This document shows positions 1-8,716 of a DNA stretch of 64,000 nt, piece after piece (the stretch's first letter is position 1; each line of letters begins with the position of its first letter). Origin of the DNA: Streptomyces phaeoluteigriseus (GTDB lineage: Bacteria > Actinomycetota > Actinomycetes > Streptomycetales > Streptomycetaceae). The position numbers and the translations under genes were made by a program. The DNA lies in the NCBI RefSeq assembly GCF_001896135.2, contig NZ_MPOH02000006.1:124001-188000 (forward strand). The letters run 5' to 3'. The notes beneath the pieces were generated by a model that saw nothing but the letters and a program-made list of their open reading frames with translations, did not search any database and was not told the origin of the DNA.

Positions 1-525
1 GGCCGCACCGATCAGTGCGGAGTGTCGGTCGAGCAGGGCAAGGCTTTCCGCGATGAACCGCGGTTCGGCCGTGGACAGGAACTCCAGGCGGCCCGGGTAG
101 CCGCGCATCGCTGCGTGCAGGTCGGACACGCTCTCGGCGTTCGCCACGTAATCGGGTTCCTTGTCCCGGTCCTCCGCGACGAACGGCCAGAACGTCATCG
201 AGAAACCGTCGCGCTGCACAGGCTTGTGCGGCACGAGCGGGCTGGGCGCGATCACGGGGACTCCTTGTTCGGCGAGCCAACGGGTCACGTCCAGCTCGTC
301 CTGCTGGCGGCGCGCGAGGGCGACCAGGTCGTCCGGGCGCGGCAGGACGGTGGGAATCCGGGCCACTACCGGTGAGGGCGCCAGATGGACGACGACGGAG
401 AAGACGTCGTGCAGCACCGTGGGGTCGGTGACGGTCAGGCCGAGCCGGCGCCCCGCCGCGACTGCCGCGCCGACGGCGGCGGAGGTGCGGTCGGCGAGCT
501 GTTGCTGTGTCAGGAAGGTGGTCAT
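1..525 (-). CDS. Aminoglycoside phosphotransferase family protein (C-terminus outside window)
   Basis: The gene runs off the left edge; 175 codons from the ATG at 525 are visible. The translation (MTTFLTQQQLADRTSAAVG..., later ARIPTVLPRPDDL, EQGVPVIAPSP and SDLHAAM) looks like the N-lobe and hinge of the APH/choline-kinase-like phosphotransferase family: an early strand pair, an arginine-containing VARIP strand, the RRQQDELDVTRWL helix and the hinge segment MTFWPFV. The catalytic loop lies outside the window, so activity cannot be judged. Substrates of such Streptomyces proteins are usually unknown and need not be aminoglycosides. It is read in the same direction as the ABC-F gene to its right, about 95 bases downstream of it. 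Confidence 0.72.
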   Translation of the reverse strand, partial: MTTFLTQQQLADRTSAAVGAAVAAGRRLGLTVTDPTVLHDVFSVVVHLAPSPVVARIPTVLPRPDDLVALARRQQDELDVTRWLAEQGVPVIAPSPLVPHKPVQRDGFSMTFWPFVAEDRDKEPDYVANAESVSDLHAAMRGYPGRLEFLSTAEPRFIAESLALLDRHSALIGAA

Positions 526-619
526 CGTTCCATCACTCCATCGTTTCAGCGGATTGGGACCGTCGGGCAGGTCGGCGTGGGGCGCGCGGGCCGCTCGCGG
601 CGCAGGCGGACCGACGGGG

Positions 620-2286
620 TCAGCACCTGCGGCCGGCACGCAGCTCCAGGTGCTCCCCCTCGAAGCCCTCGTGGAAGCCGCGGTCGTGCGACGCCATGAC
701 CACCGCCCCCGGGTACGTGGCGAGCGCCGCCTGAAGATCCTCGACCAGGTCGAGGGCGATGTGGTTGGTCGGCTCGTCGAGGACGAGGAGATCCGCCGGC
801 CGGGTCACCAGGCGGGCGATCTGCAGCCGGCGCTGCTGTCCCACGGACAGGGCGGCAAGCGGCACGCGCAGATCGTCCTCGCGGAACAGGCCCAGGGACA
901 GGAGCTGTTCGGCGTACTCGTCCGGCGGTCCGGGCCGCCCTGCCGCGAACGCGGCGAGCAGCGGGAGCCGCCCGGGGCGCGCGCGGTGCGCGGGCAGTTC
1001 CTGCGGGAGGTAGCCGATCCGGGCGGGGCGGCGGGCCGTGCCCGCGTCCGGCTCCAGATCGCCCGCCAGGACGCGCAGGAGCGTCGTCTTGCCCGCGCCG
1101 TTGTCGCCCGAGACCCGCAGTCGCTGTCCGGGCGCGATCGCGAGAAGCCCGTCCAGACGCAACCGCTCCCCCACCCGTACGCCGTCGTACTCGGCGAGGG
1201 GGCCGCCCTGGGCAGGGCCACCGTCCGCCAACGACGCGCCGTCGTGAAGCGGAGCGGTGCCGGCGGCTCCGGCACCGGGTCGCGCCGCAGCTGGGCCAGG
1301 CGCTCCCGGACGGAGCGCACCTGCCCGCCGATTTTCGCCTCGTGCGAGCGGCGGTGCTTGCCGAAACCCTGCTTCGGGTCACGTCCGGTCGTGGCGAGAC
1401 GCCTCCCCGCGGCCTCCAGCAGGTCCTCCGCGCGGGCCACCTCCGCGATCCAGTCCGCATGCCGCTGCTCCGCGCCGCGTCGGGCGGCTGCCCTCGCCGT
1501 GCGGTAGCCGGCCCAGCCGTCGCCGTACCGGAACACCGTGCGCGCATCGCGGTCGACGTCGAGGATGGTGGTGGCGACGCGCTCCAGGAAGCCGCGGTCG
1601 TGGGTGACCGCGACGACGGTGCCGCGGTGTGCGCGCAGGTGGTCCTCCAGCCAGCGCACGGCCGCCGCGTCGAGGTGGTTCGTCGGTTCGTCGAGGAGCA
1701 GCAGTTCGGGGGCGGCGGCCAGGACGCAGGCAAGCGCGAGCCGGGACCGCTCGCCGCCGGACAGCGAGCCGAGCAGGCGGTCGCGGGTGATCGGGGCGAG
1801 CCCGAGCCCCCGCATCGCGGCATCGACGCGGGAGTCCGCCTCGTATCCGCCGCGTTCCTCGTAGGCGATCAGCAGGTCGCCGTACGAGGCGAGATCCTCT
1901 TCCGCCGCCTCGCCGAGGGACTTCTCCGCCATCCGCAACCGGCGCTCCATGTCGCGCAGTTCGGCGAGGGCGAGGTCCACGGCGTCCTGCACGGTGCAGT
2001 CCGCGTCTAGGTCGAGGGTCTGGGCGAGATATCCGGTTCCGCCGGGGAAGTGGACGGTGATCTCCCCGGCGTCCGGCGTCTCGGCGCCGGCGAGCAGCCG
2101 CAGCAGGGTGGACTTGCCGGAGCCGTTCTCACCGATGACGGCGGCCTTCTCGCCCGGACGGACGGTGAAAGAGGCCTGGTCGAGGACGGTCCGGGTGCCG
2201 TAGGACTTGGTGACGTCCTTGACGGACAGCTGTGCCACGGAAACGGCGGCGGCGGTGGGTACGGCGGTATGGGCGCGGGCGCGCAT
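620..2286 (-). CDS. ABC-F ribosome-protection ATPase, frameshifted as read
   Basis: This is a soluble twin-ATPase ABC-F protein without membrane domains; the family displaces antibiotics from the ribosome. The first ATPase domain has Walker A GENGSGKST, signature LSGGERSRL and Walker B LLLLDEPTNHLD. The second has GDNGAGKTT, LSVGQQRRL and LLVLDEPTNH. The first domain and linker read in one frame from the ATG at 2286 (good GGGAGAG ribosome site). The second domain reads in another frame ending at 620. The switch falls near 1231-1247 and corresponds to one missing base. Because both halves keep every motif, sequencing error or a very recent mutation is more likely than decay. A short leader peptide and a palindromic promoter precede it, suggesting drug-inducible expression. 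It lies about 5.4 kb from the NRPS cluster and may or may not serve self-resistance. Confidence 0.85.
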
Positions 2287-2353
2287 ATGGCTCTCCCTGG
2301 GCTCGGGAAGGGGCGACGGGCAGCAGAAACGGCGGCAGCGGCCGTGCCCGGAC

Positions 2354-2377
2354 TCAGACGAAGAAGAGGAAAGCCAT
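2354..2377 (-). CDS. Seven-residue leader peptide MAFLFFV upstream of the ABC-F gene
   Basis: An ATG at 2377 opens a complete 7-codon frame ending in TGA at 2354-2356. It ends 67 bases before the ABC-F start codon. The hydrophobic peptide MAFLFFV is the kind of short leader on which an antibiotic-stalled ribosome can control downstream expression, as is known for many macrolide, lincosamide and ABC-F resistance genes. Sequence capable of pairing (CGGGCA with TGCCCG) follows the stop. The candidate -10 box lies 6 bases upstream of the ATG, so the transcript may start at or next to the ATG (leaderless). Regulation by stalling is inference. Confidence 0.5.
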   Translation of the reverse strand: MAFLFFV

Positions 2378-2383
2378 GCCCTC

Positions 2384-2413
2384 ACCATAACAAGACGAAC
2401 CGTCTCGCCTCAA
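2384..2413 (-). promoter_or_regulatory. Promoter of the ABC-F gene with operator-like palindrome
   Basis: On the minus strand a -35 box TTGAGG (2408-2413) and a -10 box TATGGT (2384-2389) are separated by 18 bases. Between them lies a perfect inverted repeat AGACG-gtt-CGTCT (2393-2405), which looks like a TetR- or MarR-type operator. The boxes are recognised by eye from the usual sigma-70/HrdB consensus; no transcription start is known. Confidence 0.45.
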
Positions 2414-3608
2414 TTGACATGTGCCGCGACGTCGGTGACCCGCGGGCCCTTCGTCCGTGCGGACGGTGAGGCCCCACCGCCGTCCACCCCCGAGCTGGCC
2501 CCCCTTCGGCGGGCTGACCCGCCAGCTCGACCGGTACCTGGGCGCGGCGATTCTCCCGGCGAGGGCACGGCCGACGGGCACGGCCGAAGGGCACGGCCGA
2601 CGGGTACGGGTCGCGCGGCAGGAACCGGCGGGAGCCGATGGCGCCCCTCACCCGAACCCTTCACGTCGAGGCGCGCCCTGAGGCGGGACATCGACGGCGT
2701 GCGCCCGGGCTGCCGTGCCGAGGATGGCCCGGAGCCACCGATCGGTTCGCCGGTGCAGGGCGCTCTGCGGGGTTGTCGGTAGGTCGCTGCCAGGCAGGCG
2801 CTCGCAGAGGGCCGCTGGGCTTCCGACTCCTGGCCCGAACGGCCTGCGGCAGTGTCACCGCTGCGCGTTGCCCGACCGCGAACGAGGAGTCGTCCGCGCC
2901 GAAAGGCACGCTGGAAGTTCGTTCGCAGGCACGGTCTCGGGGCCAGGCAGTGGTCAGTCGGCGGCCACAGAGCCGCTGCCCGTTCTCATCGAGGACCGGT
3001 GCGAGACCTGCCCTGTGCCCGGCACCGGAGGCAGCCCGCTGCGGCTTCTGCGGCGGGCGAGCGGGCGAGCGGGCCGGCGGCTGCGGCCCGCGCCGGACCT
3101 GTTCGCCGTGAACACCGCGCTACGGCGCCTACCACCGAGTACGGCGCCTACCACCGAGTACGGCGCCTCCCACCGAGTACGGCGGTGGTAGCACGTATCC
3201 GCCTGGGGGGAGGGGAGTTCTTGTACGCGCCGACGGTCGTGGACTGCTCCTCGCGTCGGCTGGCCGACTGCCGGGTGGTCCGTCCGTCGCGGACCACCGC
3301 GCCCCGAACCGGTCGCCAACGCGCCCGAGGCCGCCGCGGCCACGCGTGGCAACACGGCCGGTGCCGTCTTCCACACCACGCACGGTGCTCAACGCACCGG
3401 CCGCGACTCGCCGCGATCAGAGCCGAGTTCGCGTTCCCCGATCCATGGTGTGCGGCGGGGCACCAGCCGGACGGCGCCGCTGCCCGAGCGTTCAACGCGG
3501 ACCCGGCACGCGAGATGGTGCAGGCCCGATCCGGCCGGCCCGAGCCGGAGTCGCCTCTGCGTCAGTGACCCGCGGTCGGTCTCCCGGGCCACGACCGGGC
3601 CGCGCGGA
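2414..3608. other. Long stretch without a convincing gene
   Basis: About 1.2 kb lies between the ABC-F promoter and the end of the antiporter gene. Several frames stay open because of the high GC content, but they overlap one another, are rich in Arg/Pro/Gly/Ser and show no family resemblance or good ribosome sites. The only clear structure is a 19-bp tandem repeat near 3121. Confidence 0.5.
3121..3177. repeat. Three tandem copies of a 19-bp unit
   Basis: The unit TACGGCGCCTACCACCGAG is present at 3121-3139 and 3140-3158, with a one-base variant at 3159-3177 and a partial copy after it. The last copy leads into CGGTGG, so CCACCG...CGGTGG can form a hairpin at the right end. No gene uses the repeat. 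Confidence 0.85.
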
Positions 3609-4898
3609 TCACTCATCTCGGGGCGCCGGCACCACGGAGGCGTGGGAAGGAGCTGACCGGCTCGGGTTGTCCGGGCTTTCGGACACCACCTTGGTGCTCT
3701 GCCGGGGCGCCAGCCACGCCAACAGGGGACCGGCCGCAGCGGTGGTGACCACGGCCATGACGACCATCAGCGAATAGAGCCGTTCATCGAGGATGCCGGC
3801 CTGCAGTCCGACGCTCAACGCGACGAGCTCGGTGAGGCCGCGGGTGTTCATCAGGGTGGCGAGAACCGCGGAGCTACGCGACGGCAGCCCCTGCGACCTG
3901 GCCGCGAGCCAGGCACCTCCGAACTTGCCGACAACAGCGACCAGCATGATCAGAGTGAGTTCCCCCAGCCCTGGGACCCCCACCCCGGACAGGTCCACCT
4001 TGAGTCCCGCGACGATGAAGTAGACCGGGAGCAGCAGACCGGTGGCGAACCGGGTGTCCCGCATCACCTCCTGCCGGTATCCGCTGCCCTCGATACGAGG
4101 CACGACGAGCCCGAAGAGAAACGCGCCGAACACGAAGTGCAGGCCGAGCAACTGAGTGACCGCGGCCGACGCGAACAGGCCGGTGAGCAGGACCGCCCGG
4201 CTGGTCGTGGTGAGCGCCCCGTCGGATCCCCTGCGGGCCAGAAGCCTCCTGAGCAACGGCCTGACGCAGAAGTACAGGAACAGTGCGAAGGGGATCACCA
4301 GGATCACCCGCCAGTGCCCCCGGCCGTCCCCGTCGACCATGGCCTGGACGAACGAGAGCATGGTCCACACGGCCAGGTCGCACGCCGCCGCCGCGGACAG
4401 CGCGATCGTTCCCAGTGCGGTCCCGGCCATGCCCCGGTCTTCCAGGATGCGCGCGAGCACGGGGAACGCGGTCACCGACAGGGCCACCCCGATGAACAGG
4501 ACGAAGCTGAGACGGCCGCTCGACTCATGGGTGCCGGCGAGGTGGAGGGCGAGTAGACAGCCGAGTCCGAAGGGCACCAGGGTGGCGCCCAGCGCGGTGA
4601 CACTGGCGACCCGCCCGCTTCCACGGAGCCGGGAGAAGTCGAATTCCAGACCCACGATGAACATGAACAGGACGAGCCCGAGGTCCGCGAGGGCACCGAG
4701 GTAGGGGCGGACATCGTGCGGGAACAGGGTCTCGGCGAGGGCTCCGTCGAAGAGAGTGGGTCCTACCAGGATTCCCCCGACGATCTCCCCGAGGACGGGG
4801 GGCTGTCCCAGGGCGCGGGCCACTCGGCCGGCCAACTGCGCCACGACGACGATCAGCGCGAGATCGGCGAGCAGGATCGCCGCTTGGAGGTCCGTCAT
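3609..4898 (-). CDS. Cation:proton antiporter (CPA2, KefB-like)
   Basis: The 429-residue protein is an integral membrane antiporter of the monovalent cation:proton antiporter-2 family, exchanging Na+ or K+ for protons. It has about twelve hydrophobic segments, beginning AAILLADLALIVVVAQLAG, and the family's early motif LGQPPVLGEIVGGILVGP. Further family marks are GLVLFMFIVGLEFD, the discontinuous-helix regions SVTAFPVLARIL and FVFGAFLFGLVVPR, and TRGLTELVALSVG near the end. It lacks the C-terminal RCK/TrkA domain found in KefB, so it is the short membrane-only form. Similar antiporters sit beside several actinobacterial antibiotic clusters, but there is no evidence here linking it to the NRPS cluster. 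It ends in a short charged tail. Confidence 0.9.
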   Translation of the reverse strand: MTDLQAAILLADLALIVVVAQLAGRVARALGQPPVLGEIVGGILVGPTLFDGALAETLFPHDVRPYLGALADLGLVLFMFIVGLEFDFSRLRGSGRVASVTALGATLVPFGLGCLLALHLAGTHESSGRLSFVLFIGVALSVTAFPVLARILEDRGMAGTALGTIALSAAAACDLAVWTMLSFVQAMVDGDGRGHWRVILVIPFALFLYFCVRPLLRRLLARRGSDGALTTTSRAVLLTGLFASAAVTQLLGLHFVFGAFLFGLVVPRIEGSGYRQEVMRDTRFATGLLLPVYFIVAGLKVDLSGVGVPGLGELTLIMLVAVVGKFGGAWLAARSQGLPSRSSAVLATLMNTRGLTELVALSVGLQAGILDERLYSLMVVMAVVTTAAAGPLLAWLAPRQSTKVVSESPDNPSRSAPSHASVVPAPRDE

Positions 4899-4983
4899 GC
4901 GCTCCTCTGCTTTCTGGCCTGTCTTCCCGGCCGGTTAGGGTCGTGCAGACAAGGTCCTCAGGAGAACGGGTCGGTCATGCGGG

Positions 4984-5547
4984 TCACACGTGTTTCACGG
5001 AGGCCGGCTCACCCGCCCTGAACACCGAGATCCGATGGGAGACGTCTTCCAGGGGCCACCTGGGACGCTTCGTGTCCGGATCCGGTGTCCCCATCGACAG
5101 ACCGCCGAGCAGCCGTTCCGTCGGGCTGATCCGCAGGAGCGCACGGGCCGCAGTGCTCTCGGCCAGCCGGTCGGTGTGCCAGACGCTTCCGTAGCCGCGC
5201 GCGTGGAGCAGGAGCATGAGCGAGTGCGTCATGGCACTGGTGGCGGCGAGTTGCTCCCACTCCGGCACCTTGCCGTTGGGCTGCGGCGCGAAGACGAGAG
5301 CGGCGAGGAGCGGGGCACGCAGCATGTCGGCCACCCACCGGCCTGCGGCCTGCCCGGGGTGCTCGTCGGTGAGGCAGGTCCCGAGCACGGCGCGGTCCGC
5401 GCCACGCAGCAGTATCCACCGCCACGGTTTGAGCATGCCGTGGTCCGGAGCGGCCGCCGCGCCGCGCAGCAGATAGGTGAGTTCGTCGTCTGACGGCGCC
5501 GGATCGGTGAGGAAGTGTTCGCTGCGACGAGTGAGGATGGCTGTCAT
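4984..5547 (-). CDS. YdjA-like nitroreductase family protein
   Basis: The 187-residue protein matches the short FMN-dependent nitroreductases related to E. coli YdjA. It has the N-terminal ILTRRSEHF, the APDHGMLKPWRW FMN-binding stretch, the KVPEWEQLAATSAM segment, GYGSVWHTDRLAES, and a C-terminal LLGGLSMGTP. These enzymes are usually FMN-bound dimers that reduce nitro groups, quinones or enones with NAD(P)H. The start is taken as the ATG at 5547; two GTG codons just upstream could also serve. It is 85 bases downstream of the antiporter start in the same direction, so cotranscription is possible. The natural substrate is unknown. Confidence 0.85.
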   Translation of the reverse strand: MTAILTRRSEHFLTDPAPSDDELTYLLRGAAAAPDHGMLKPWRWILLRGADRAVLGTCLTDEHPGQAAGRWVADMLRAPLLAALVFAPQPNGKVPEWEQLAATSAMTHSLMLLLHARGYGSVWHTDRLAESTAARALLRISPTERLLGGLSMGTPDPDTKRPRWPLEDVSHRISVFRAGEPASVKHV

Positions 5548-6077
5548 CACGTCCACGGCACGCTCCGTTGTCGACTTTCCTGAGGGAATGCGGGCAGAGT
5601 AGGAGCAGGGCCAGGACCGCGAGCAGGCGCGTTCGGCGCAGGCGCCCGCATCATCGGGGGCGCGCTGGCTCATGGGAAGCGAACCAGACTGCGGAGGGGG
5701 TCTCGGCGCGTCGGGATCGCGAGGTGGGCCTGTGACTCCTACGGAGACAGGTTGCGCGGGAAGGTACGGAGACCGACCCGGACAACGAGGATTCCAGACA
5801 TGGCCGCAGACGGCCAACGATGTCGGACGGTGTTGGCCGGATCCTTCGCCCATGTCCGGTAGCCGTCCGTCGACGAACTGCCGTGCCCGTAGCAATCCGC
5901 GGCGGTGCAGAACCCTCGGACTCGGACCGCCGGACCGGCACCGCGGGATACCCGTCACGTCTGCCCCTGCACGGCTGGCAGTTGACGGCCCGTCATGTTC
6001 TCTGCGCCTGCCGATCGGCCAACACGCGCAACGGGTTCTCTGGCAGCTTTGAGGGTTTGAGGTGATGGCGGCCGCTG
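5548..6077. other. Intergenic stretch, nothing recognised
   Basis: About 530 bases between the nitroreductase start and the end of the PIN-like gene. Open frames exist on both strands but have no good start sites, no family resemblance and skewed composition. I see no strong hairpin or repeat. Confidence 0.45.
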
Positions 6078-6560
6078 TCAGACCAGGTCGATGCGGAAGC
6101 TCACTTCCGCTCGGTCGAGGGCTGAGTAGCAGTACGACGCTCTCGCCGCCGAAATGAGCGGTGAGCCCGACGACTTGGCGAGCACCGCGGCGTGGCACGC
6201 CGCCAGGACCTCGGCACCTACGACGCGGCGGTCCATGGACGCGGCGTACAACTGCCCGGCTGAGACCGTCTCGGCGGGAGAGAGGCTGACGACCTCGATC
6301 CCGCCGATTTCCTGGAACCTTCGGACCGGGACACCGGTGCCGTCCCGGTGGTCCAGGTCGCAGGTCTCGTCCCAGCACGTACGCATGGAGCAGGCGACGG
6401 CGAATGCCACCGCCGGCGTGATGAGCCGGATCGTTCCCGTGCGTGTCGCGTTCCCCAGAGTTCTTCCGCCCGGTGTGTGACCCACGGCGATCCTGTACAA
6501 CGAGAACGGGTCGAGCACAGCGACTTCGGTGGTTTCCAAGAGTTCGTCCTGGACAGCCAC
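6078..6560 (-). CDS. Hypothetical protein with a PIN-like pattern
   Basis: I do not recognise this 160-residue protein with certainty. The start is a GTG at 6558-6560 placed 8 bases after a GAGGAG ribosome site. The overall pattern resembles PIN-domain (VapC-like) folds: an early hydrophobic strand followed by Asp (VAVLDPFSLYRIA), a central stretch of small residues, a helix (AEVLAACHAAVLAKSSG) and a strand PLISAARASYCY where PIN proteins carry a conserved Thr/Asp strand. Several canonical PIN acidic residues are not obvious, so nuclease activity cannot be claimed. No antitoxin-like gene sits immediately upstream. Confidence 0.55.
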   Translation of the reverse strand: MAVQDELLETTEVAVLDPFSLYRIAVGHTPGGRTLGNATRTGTIRLITPAVAFAVACSMRTCWDETCDLDHRDGTGVPVRRFQEIGGIEVVSLSPAETVSAGQLYAASMDRRVVGAEVLAACHAAVLAKSSGSPLISAARASYCYSALDRAEVSFRIDLV

Positions 6561-7238
6561 TGCGGCATCTCCTCGATGGTGAAGTCAAGCGTGATTCGGC
6601 GCAGGCTCCGATGGCCCTTGCGTGGGATCTCCACGCTCGGCCGATGGACGCTTGGTCGGCGGATGGACCGGTTCGGCTGAGTGCCGGTCAGAGTCCGGGC
6701 AGAGTGATCGATATGGCGTTGGGAGGAAAGATTAGGGCGAGTTCATCACCTGTCCAGCGGCCCGGTCCACGAGCGGACGACGCCGGAGTGCGGAAATCGG
6801 ACACGGCAGCTGTGGTTCTCGATCAGTAGGGTTCGTTGCCGGTCAGGTGGTCGCGGAGGGGGCCGAGGCGGGACGGTGGCGCACAACTGACGGATGAGTG
6901 CCCGGTGGTTGGCGCGGACGAGCCCGCCGGTGGGTGACCCGGTCCGCACGCCCGGGCGTCCAGGCCCGGTGACTCGGCGGCGATGAGGTGCACGGCGGCC
7001 GGGAACAACTACGCATCGCCGCCCGCTCTCTCGGCTCCTCCTGCCGCTGCCGCTGCCGCTGCCGCTGCTGCTTCCGCTTTCGCACTCTCTGCTGCTCCGA
7101 CGTACGGCGGGGGCGAACTGCCGCAGGACTGAGCCTGTTCGACCAGGTGGAGATGAACTACTTGGTCTTTTAACAGAATTTGGTCCGGTTACCGGCTCCA
7201 AGAAGCCCGTCGACAGGCGCGGCGCCAAGCCTGAATCG
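6561..7238. other. Intergenic stretch before an IS remnant
   Basis: About 680 bases with no convincing gene. A short TGCCGC microsatellite (four copies, 7042-7065) is the only regular structure. The open frames on the minus strand here are Arg/Ser/Gly-rich and look like GC-driven shadows. Confidence 0.45.
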
Positions 7239-7425
7239 ATGTCGAAGCCGTCGACGGAAGCCCTGGGCCAGCGGCCTTCGTGTAAGGAAAGCCGCTGGGT
7301 GGCGGAGCGGAGTCTGGAATGGATCATGAGGCACCGGCGCCTCGTCGCGACCTGCGAGAGCCTCACCGACAGCACCGAAGCCATGATCCCCGCGACGCCG
7401 ATCGACAACCTCGCCAAGCATGTGT
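7239..7425 (+). mobile_element. Remnant of an IS5-type transposase gene (C-terminal end)
   Basis: The forward frame reads SRWVAERSLEWIMRHRRL followed by a segment with ESLTDSTEAMI. This closely follows the C-terminal signature of IS5-family DDE transposases (R-W-V-V-E-R-T-x-x-W-L, then H-R-R-L, then Y-E-x-x-x-D-x-x-E-A-M). The E in ER is the family's third catalytic acidic residue. Only about 60 residues remain; the rest of the transposase and the terminal repeats are not visible. It lies just upstream of the StrR-like activator, a typical cluster-boundary scar. Confidence 0.55.
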
Positions 7426-7666
7426 GGGACAGGAAAGCCCACGCCTGGCGACGAACCTACCAGGTTCCAAAAAGGGCAATCCGCCTAGATCGAGCGCCCT
7501 CTGGCAATGCCCTCCGCGTCCTGCCCGCGTTGTCGGGTCGACGGGGTTGCGGTGCCTCAATAGGATGCCGGAGTGTCGCCAGAAACCGATTGACCAACCT
7601 TGACTGGGGAGTCCCCGCAGCAGTGCACGGGCGGGGCTGGAAACCGCTTGAATCGAGGGGGAAGGT

Positions 7667-8716
7667 TTGCTGCACACTTCCGACCGGCGGCAGGATTCTA
7701 TGGTCGATTTGGACCCGGTAGGTGCCGCGGAGCCGGTTGAGCCTGCCAGCCCTCGCGACGAATCCCGAGACGAACCGGCGCCGTTACGGGTGCCGATAAA
7801 GAGCTTGTCTTTCACCGACTCACCGCGGCTCGACGGGGAGGACGACGACCACGTCCGTGCGCTGGCGGAGATCGATGAGGACCTGCTGCCACCGGTGGTC
7901 GTGCACCGCGCGACGATGCGGGTCATCGACGGAAGACACCGGCTGCGAGCCCTGAGGCTGCGCGGTCTCGACACCGTGCGGGTGCGCTTCGACGACGGTG
8001 GCGAGGACCCCTTCGTGCTGGCCGTGCAACACAACATCGAGCACGGCCTGCCACTCTCGCTGGCCGACCGCACCGCGGCCGCGGCCCGGATCCTGGGGTC
8101 GCACCCGCACTGGTCCGACCGTAAGATCGCGTCGGTCGCCGGGCTTTCCGCAGGCACCGTCCGCGCGATCCGGGCGTGTTCGACTGGTGATGTTGCGCAG
8201 TCGAACACGCGCCTGGGCCGGGACGGCAGGCGGCGGCCCGTCGGCCGCAGCGCCGAGGGCCGTGTCCTCGCGGGCCAACTCCTGCGTGAGAACCCGGACA
8301 TGACGCTGCGGCAGGTAGCGGCTGCGGCCGGAATCTCCCCCTCGACCGCGCTGGACGTTCGCGACCGGGTGCGCGACGGCCGGGATCCCGTCCCCGCCAA
8401 GCTCCGGAACGGCCACCGCCAGAAGCGGAAGAGGCCGGCGCCAGAGGCGTCCGCGCCCCAGTCCGACCTGAATTGGGAATCGGAGCTGAACCGGCTGCGG
8501 GTGGACCCCTCCCTGCGCTACACCGACACCGGGCGGGTCCTGCTGAGGCTGCTCGACGCCAGGCTGCTCAGCACCAACGAGCGCGCCCTGCTGGCCACCA
8601 ACGTCCCTTCGCACTGCAGCGCAACGGTCGCCAACCTGGCCCGCGTCGTCGGTGCGGCGTGGCAACAACTCGCCCTCGACCTCGAGCAGCGCAACCAGAG
8701 CTGGGACGAGACCTGA
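7667..8716 (+). CDS. StrR-family cluster-situated transcriptional activator
   Basis: This is a pathway activator of the StrR/NovG type, with a ParB/Srx-like N-terminal domain and a helix-turn-helix. Diagnostic stretches are SPRLDGEDDDHVRALAEIDE, VVHRATMRVIDGRHRLRALR, FVLAVQHNIEHGLPLSLADR and HPHWSDRKIASVAGLSAGTV (the HTH). Family members switch on antibiotic genes by binding GTTCRACTG-N11-CRGTYGAAC sites. A perfect site of this kind lies inside this very gene at 8178-8206. A TTA codon at 7784-7786 (Leu in EPAPLRV) makes translation dependent on the bldA tRNA. The start is taken as TTG 7667 after a GAGGGGGAAGG stretch; ATG 7700 is the alternative. It is the first gene of the NRPS cluster, reads in the same direction as the biosynthetic genes and probably controls them. 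Confidence 0.93.
   Translation: MLHTSDRRQDSMVDLDPVGAAEPVEPASPRDESRDEPAPLRVPIKSLSFTDSPRLDGEDDDHVRALAEIDEDLLPPVVVHRATMRVIDGRHRLRALRLRGLDTVRVRFDDGGEDPFVLAVQHNIEHGLPLSLADRTAAAARILGSHPHWSDRKIASVAGLSAGTVRAIRACSTGDVAQSNTRLGRDGRRRPVGRSAEGRVLAGQLLRENPDMTLRQVAAAAGISPSTALDVRDRVRDGRDPVPAKLRNGHRQKRKRPAPEASAPQSDLNWESELNRLRVDPSLRYTDTGRVLLRLLDARLLSTNERALLATNVPSHCSATVANLARVVGAAWQQLALDLEQRNQSWDET
8178..8206. promoter_or_regulatory. Perfect StrR/NovG-type operator inside the activator gene
   Basis: GTTCGACTG (8178-8186), 11 bases, then CAGTCGAAC (8198-8206) fits the published StrR/NovG recognition pattern exactly. The symmetry extends to 13-bp perfect arms, GCGTGTTCGACTG (8174-8186) and CAGTCGAACACGC (8198-8210). 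It lies in the coding sequence shortly after the helix-turn-helix, suggesting autoregulation or an internal promoter. Confidence 0.85.

Noticed and set aside
2652..3568. Small genes in the 1.2-kb gap right of the ABC-F gene
   Set aside because: The candidate frames overlap on both strands, have poor starts and run through the tandem repeats.
7042..7065. TGCCGC microsatellite as a regulatory repeat or CRISPR-like array
   Set aside because: Four perfect 6-base copies without spacers are a simple-sequence slip, not an array. No CRISPR array was seen anywhere in the window.
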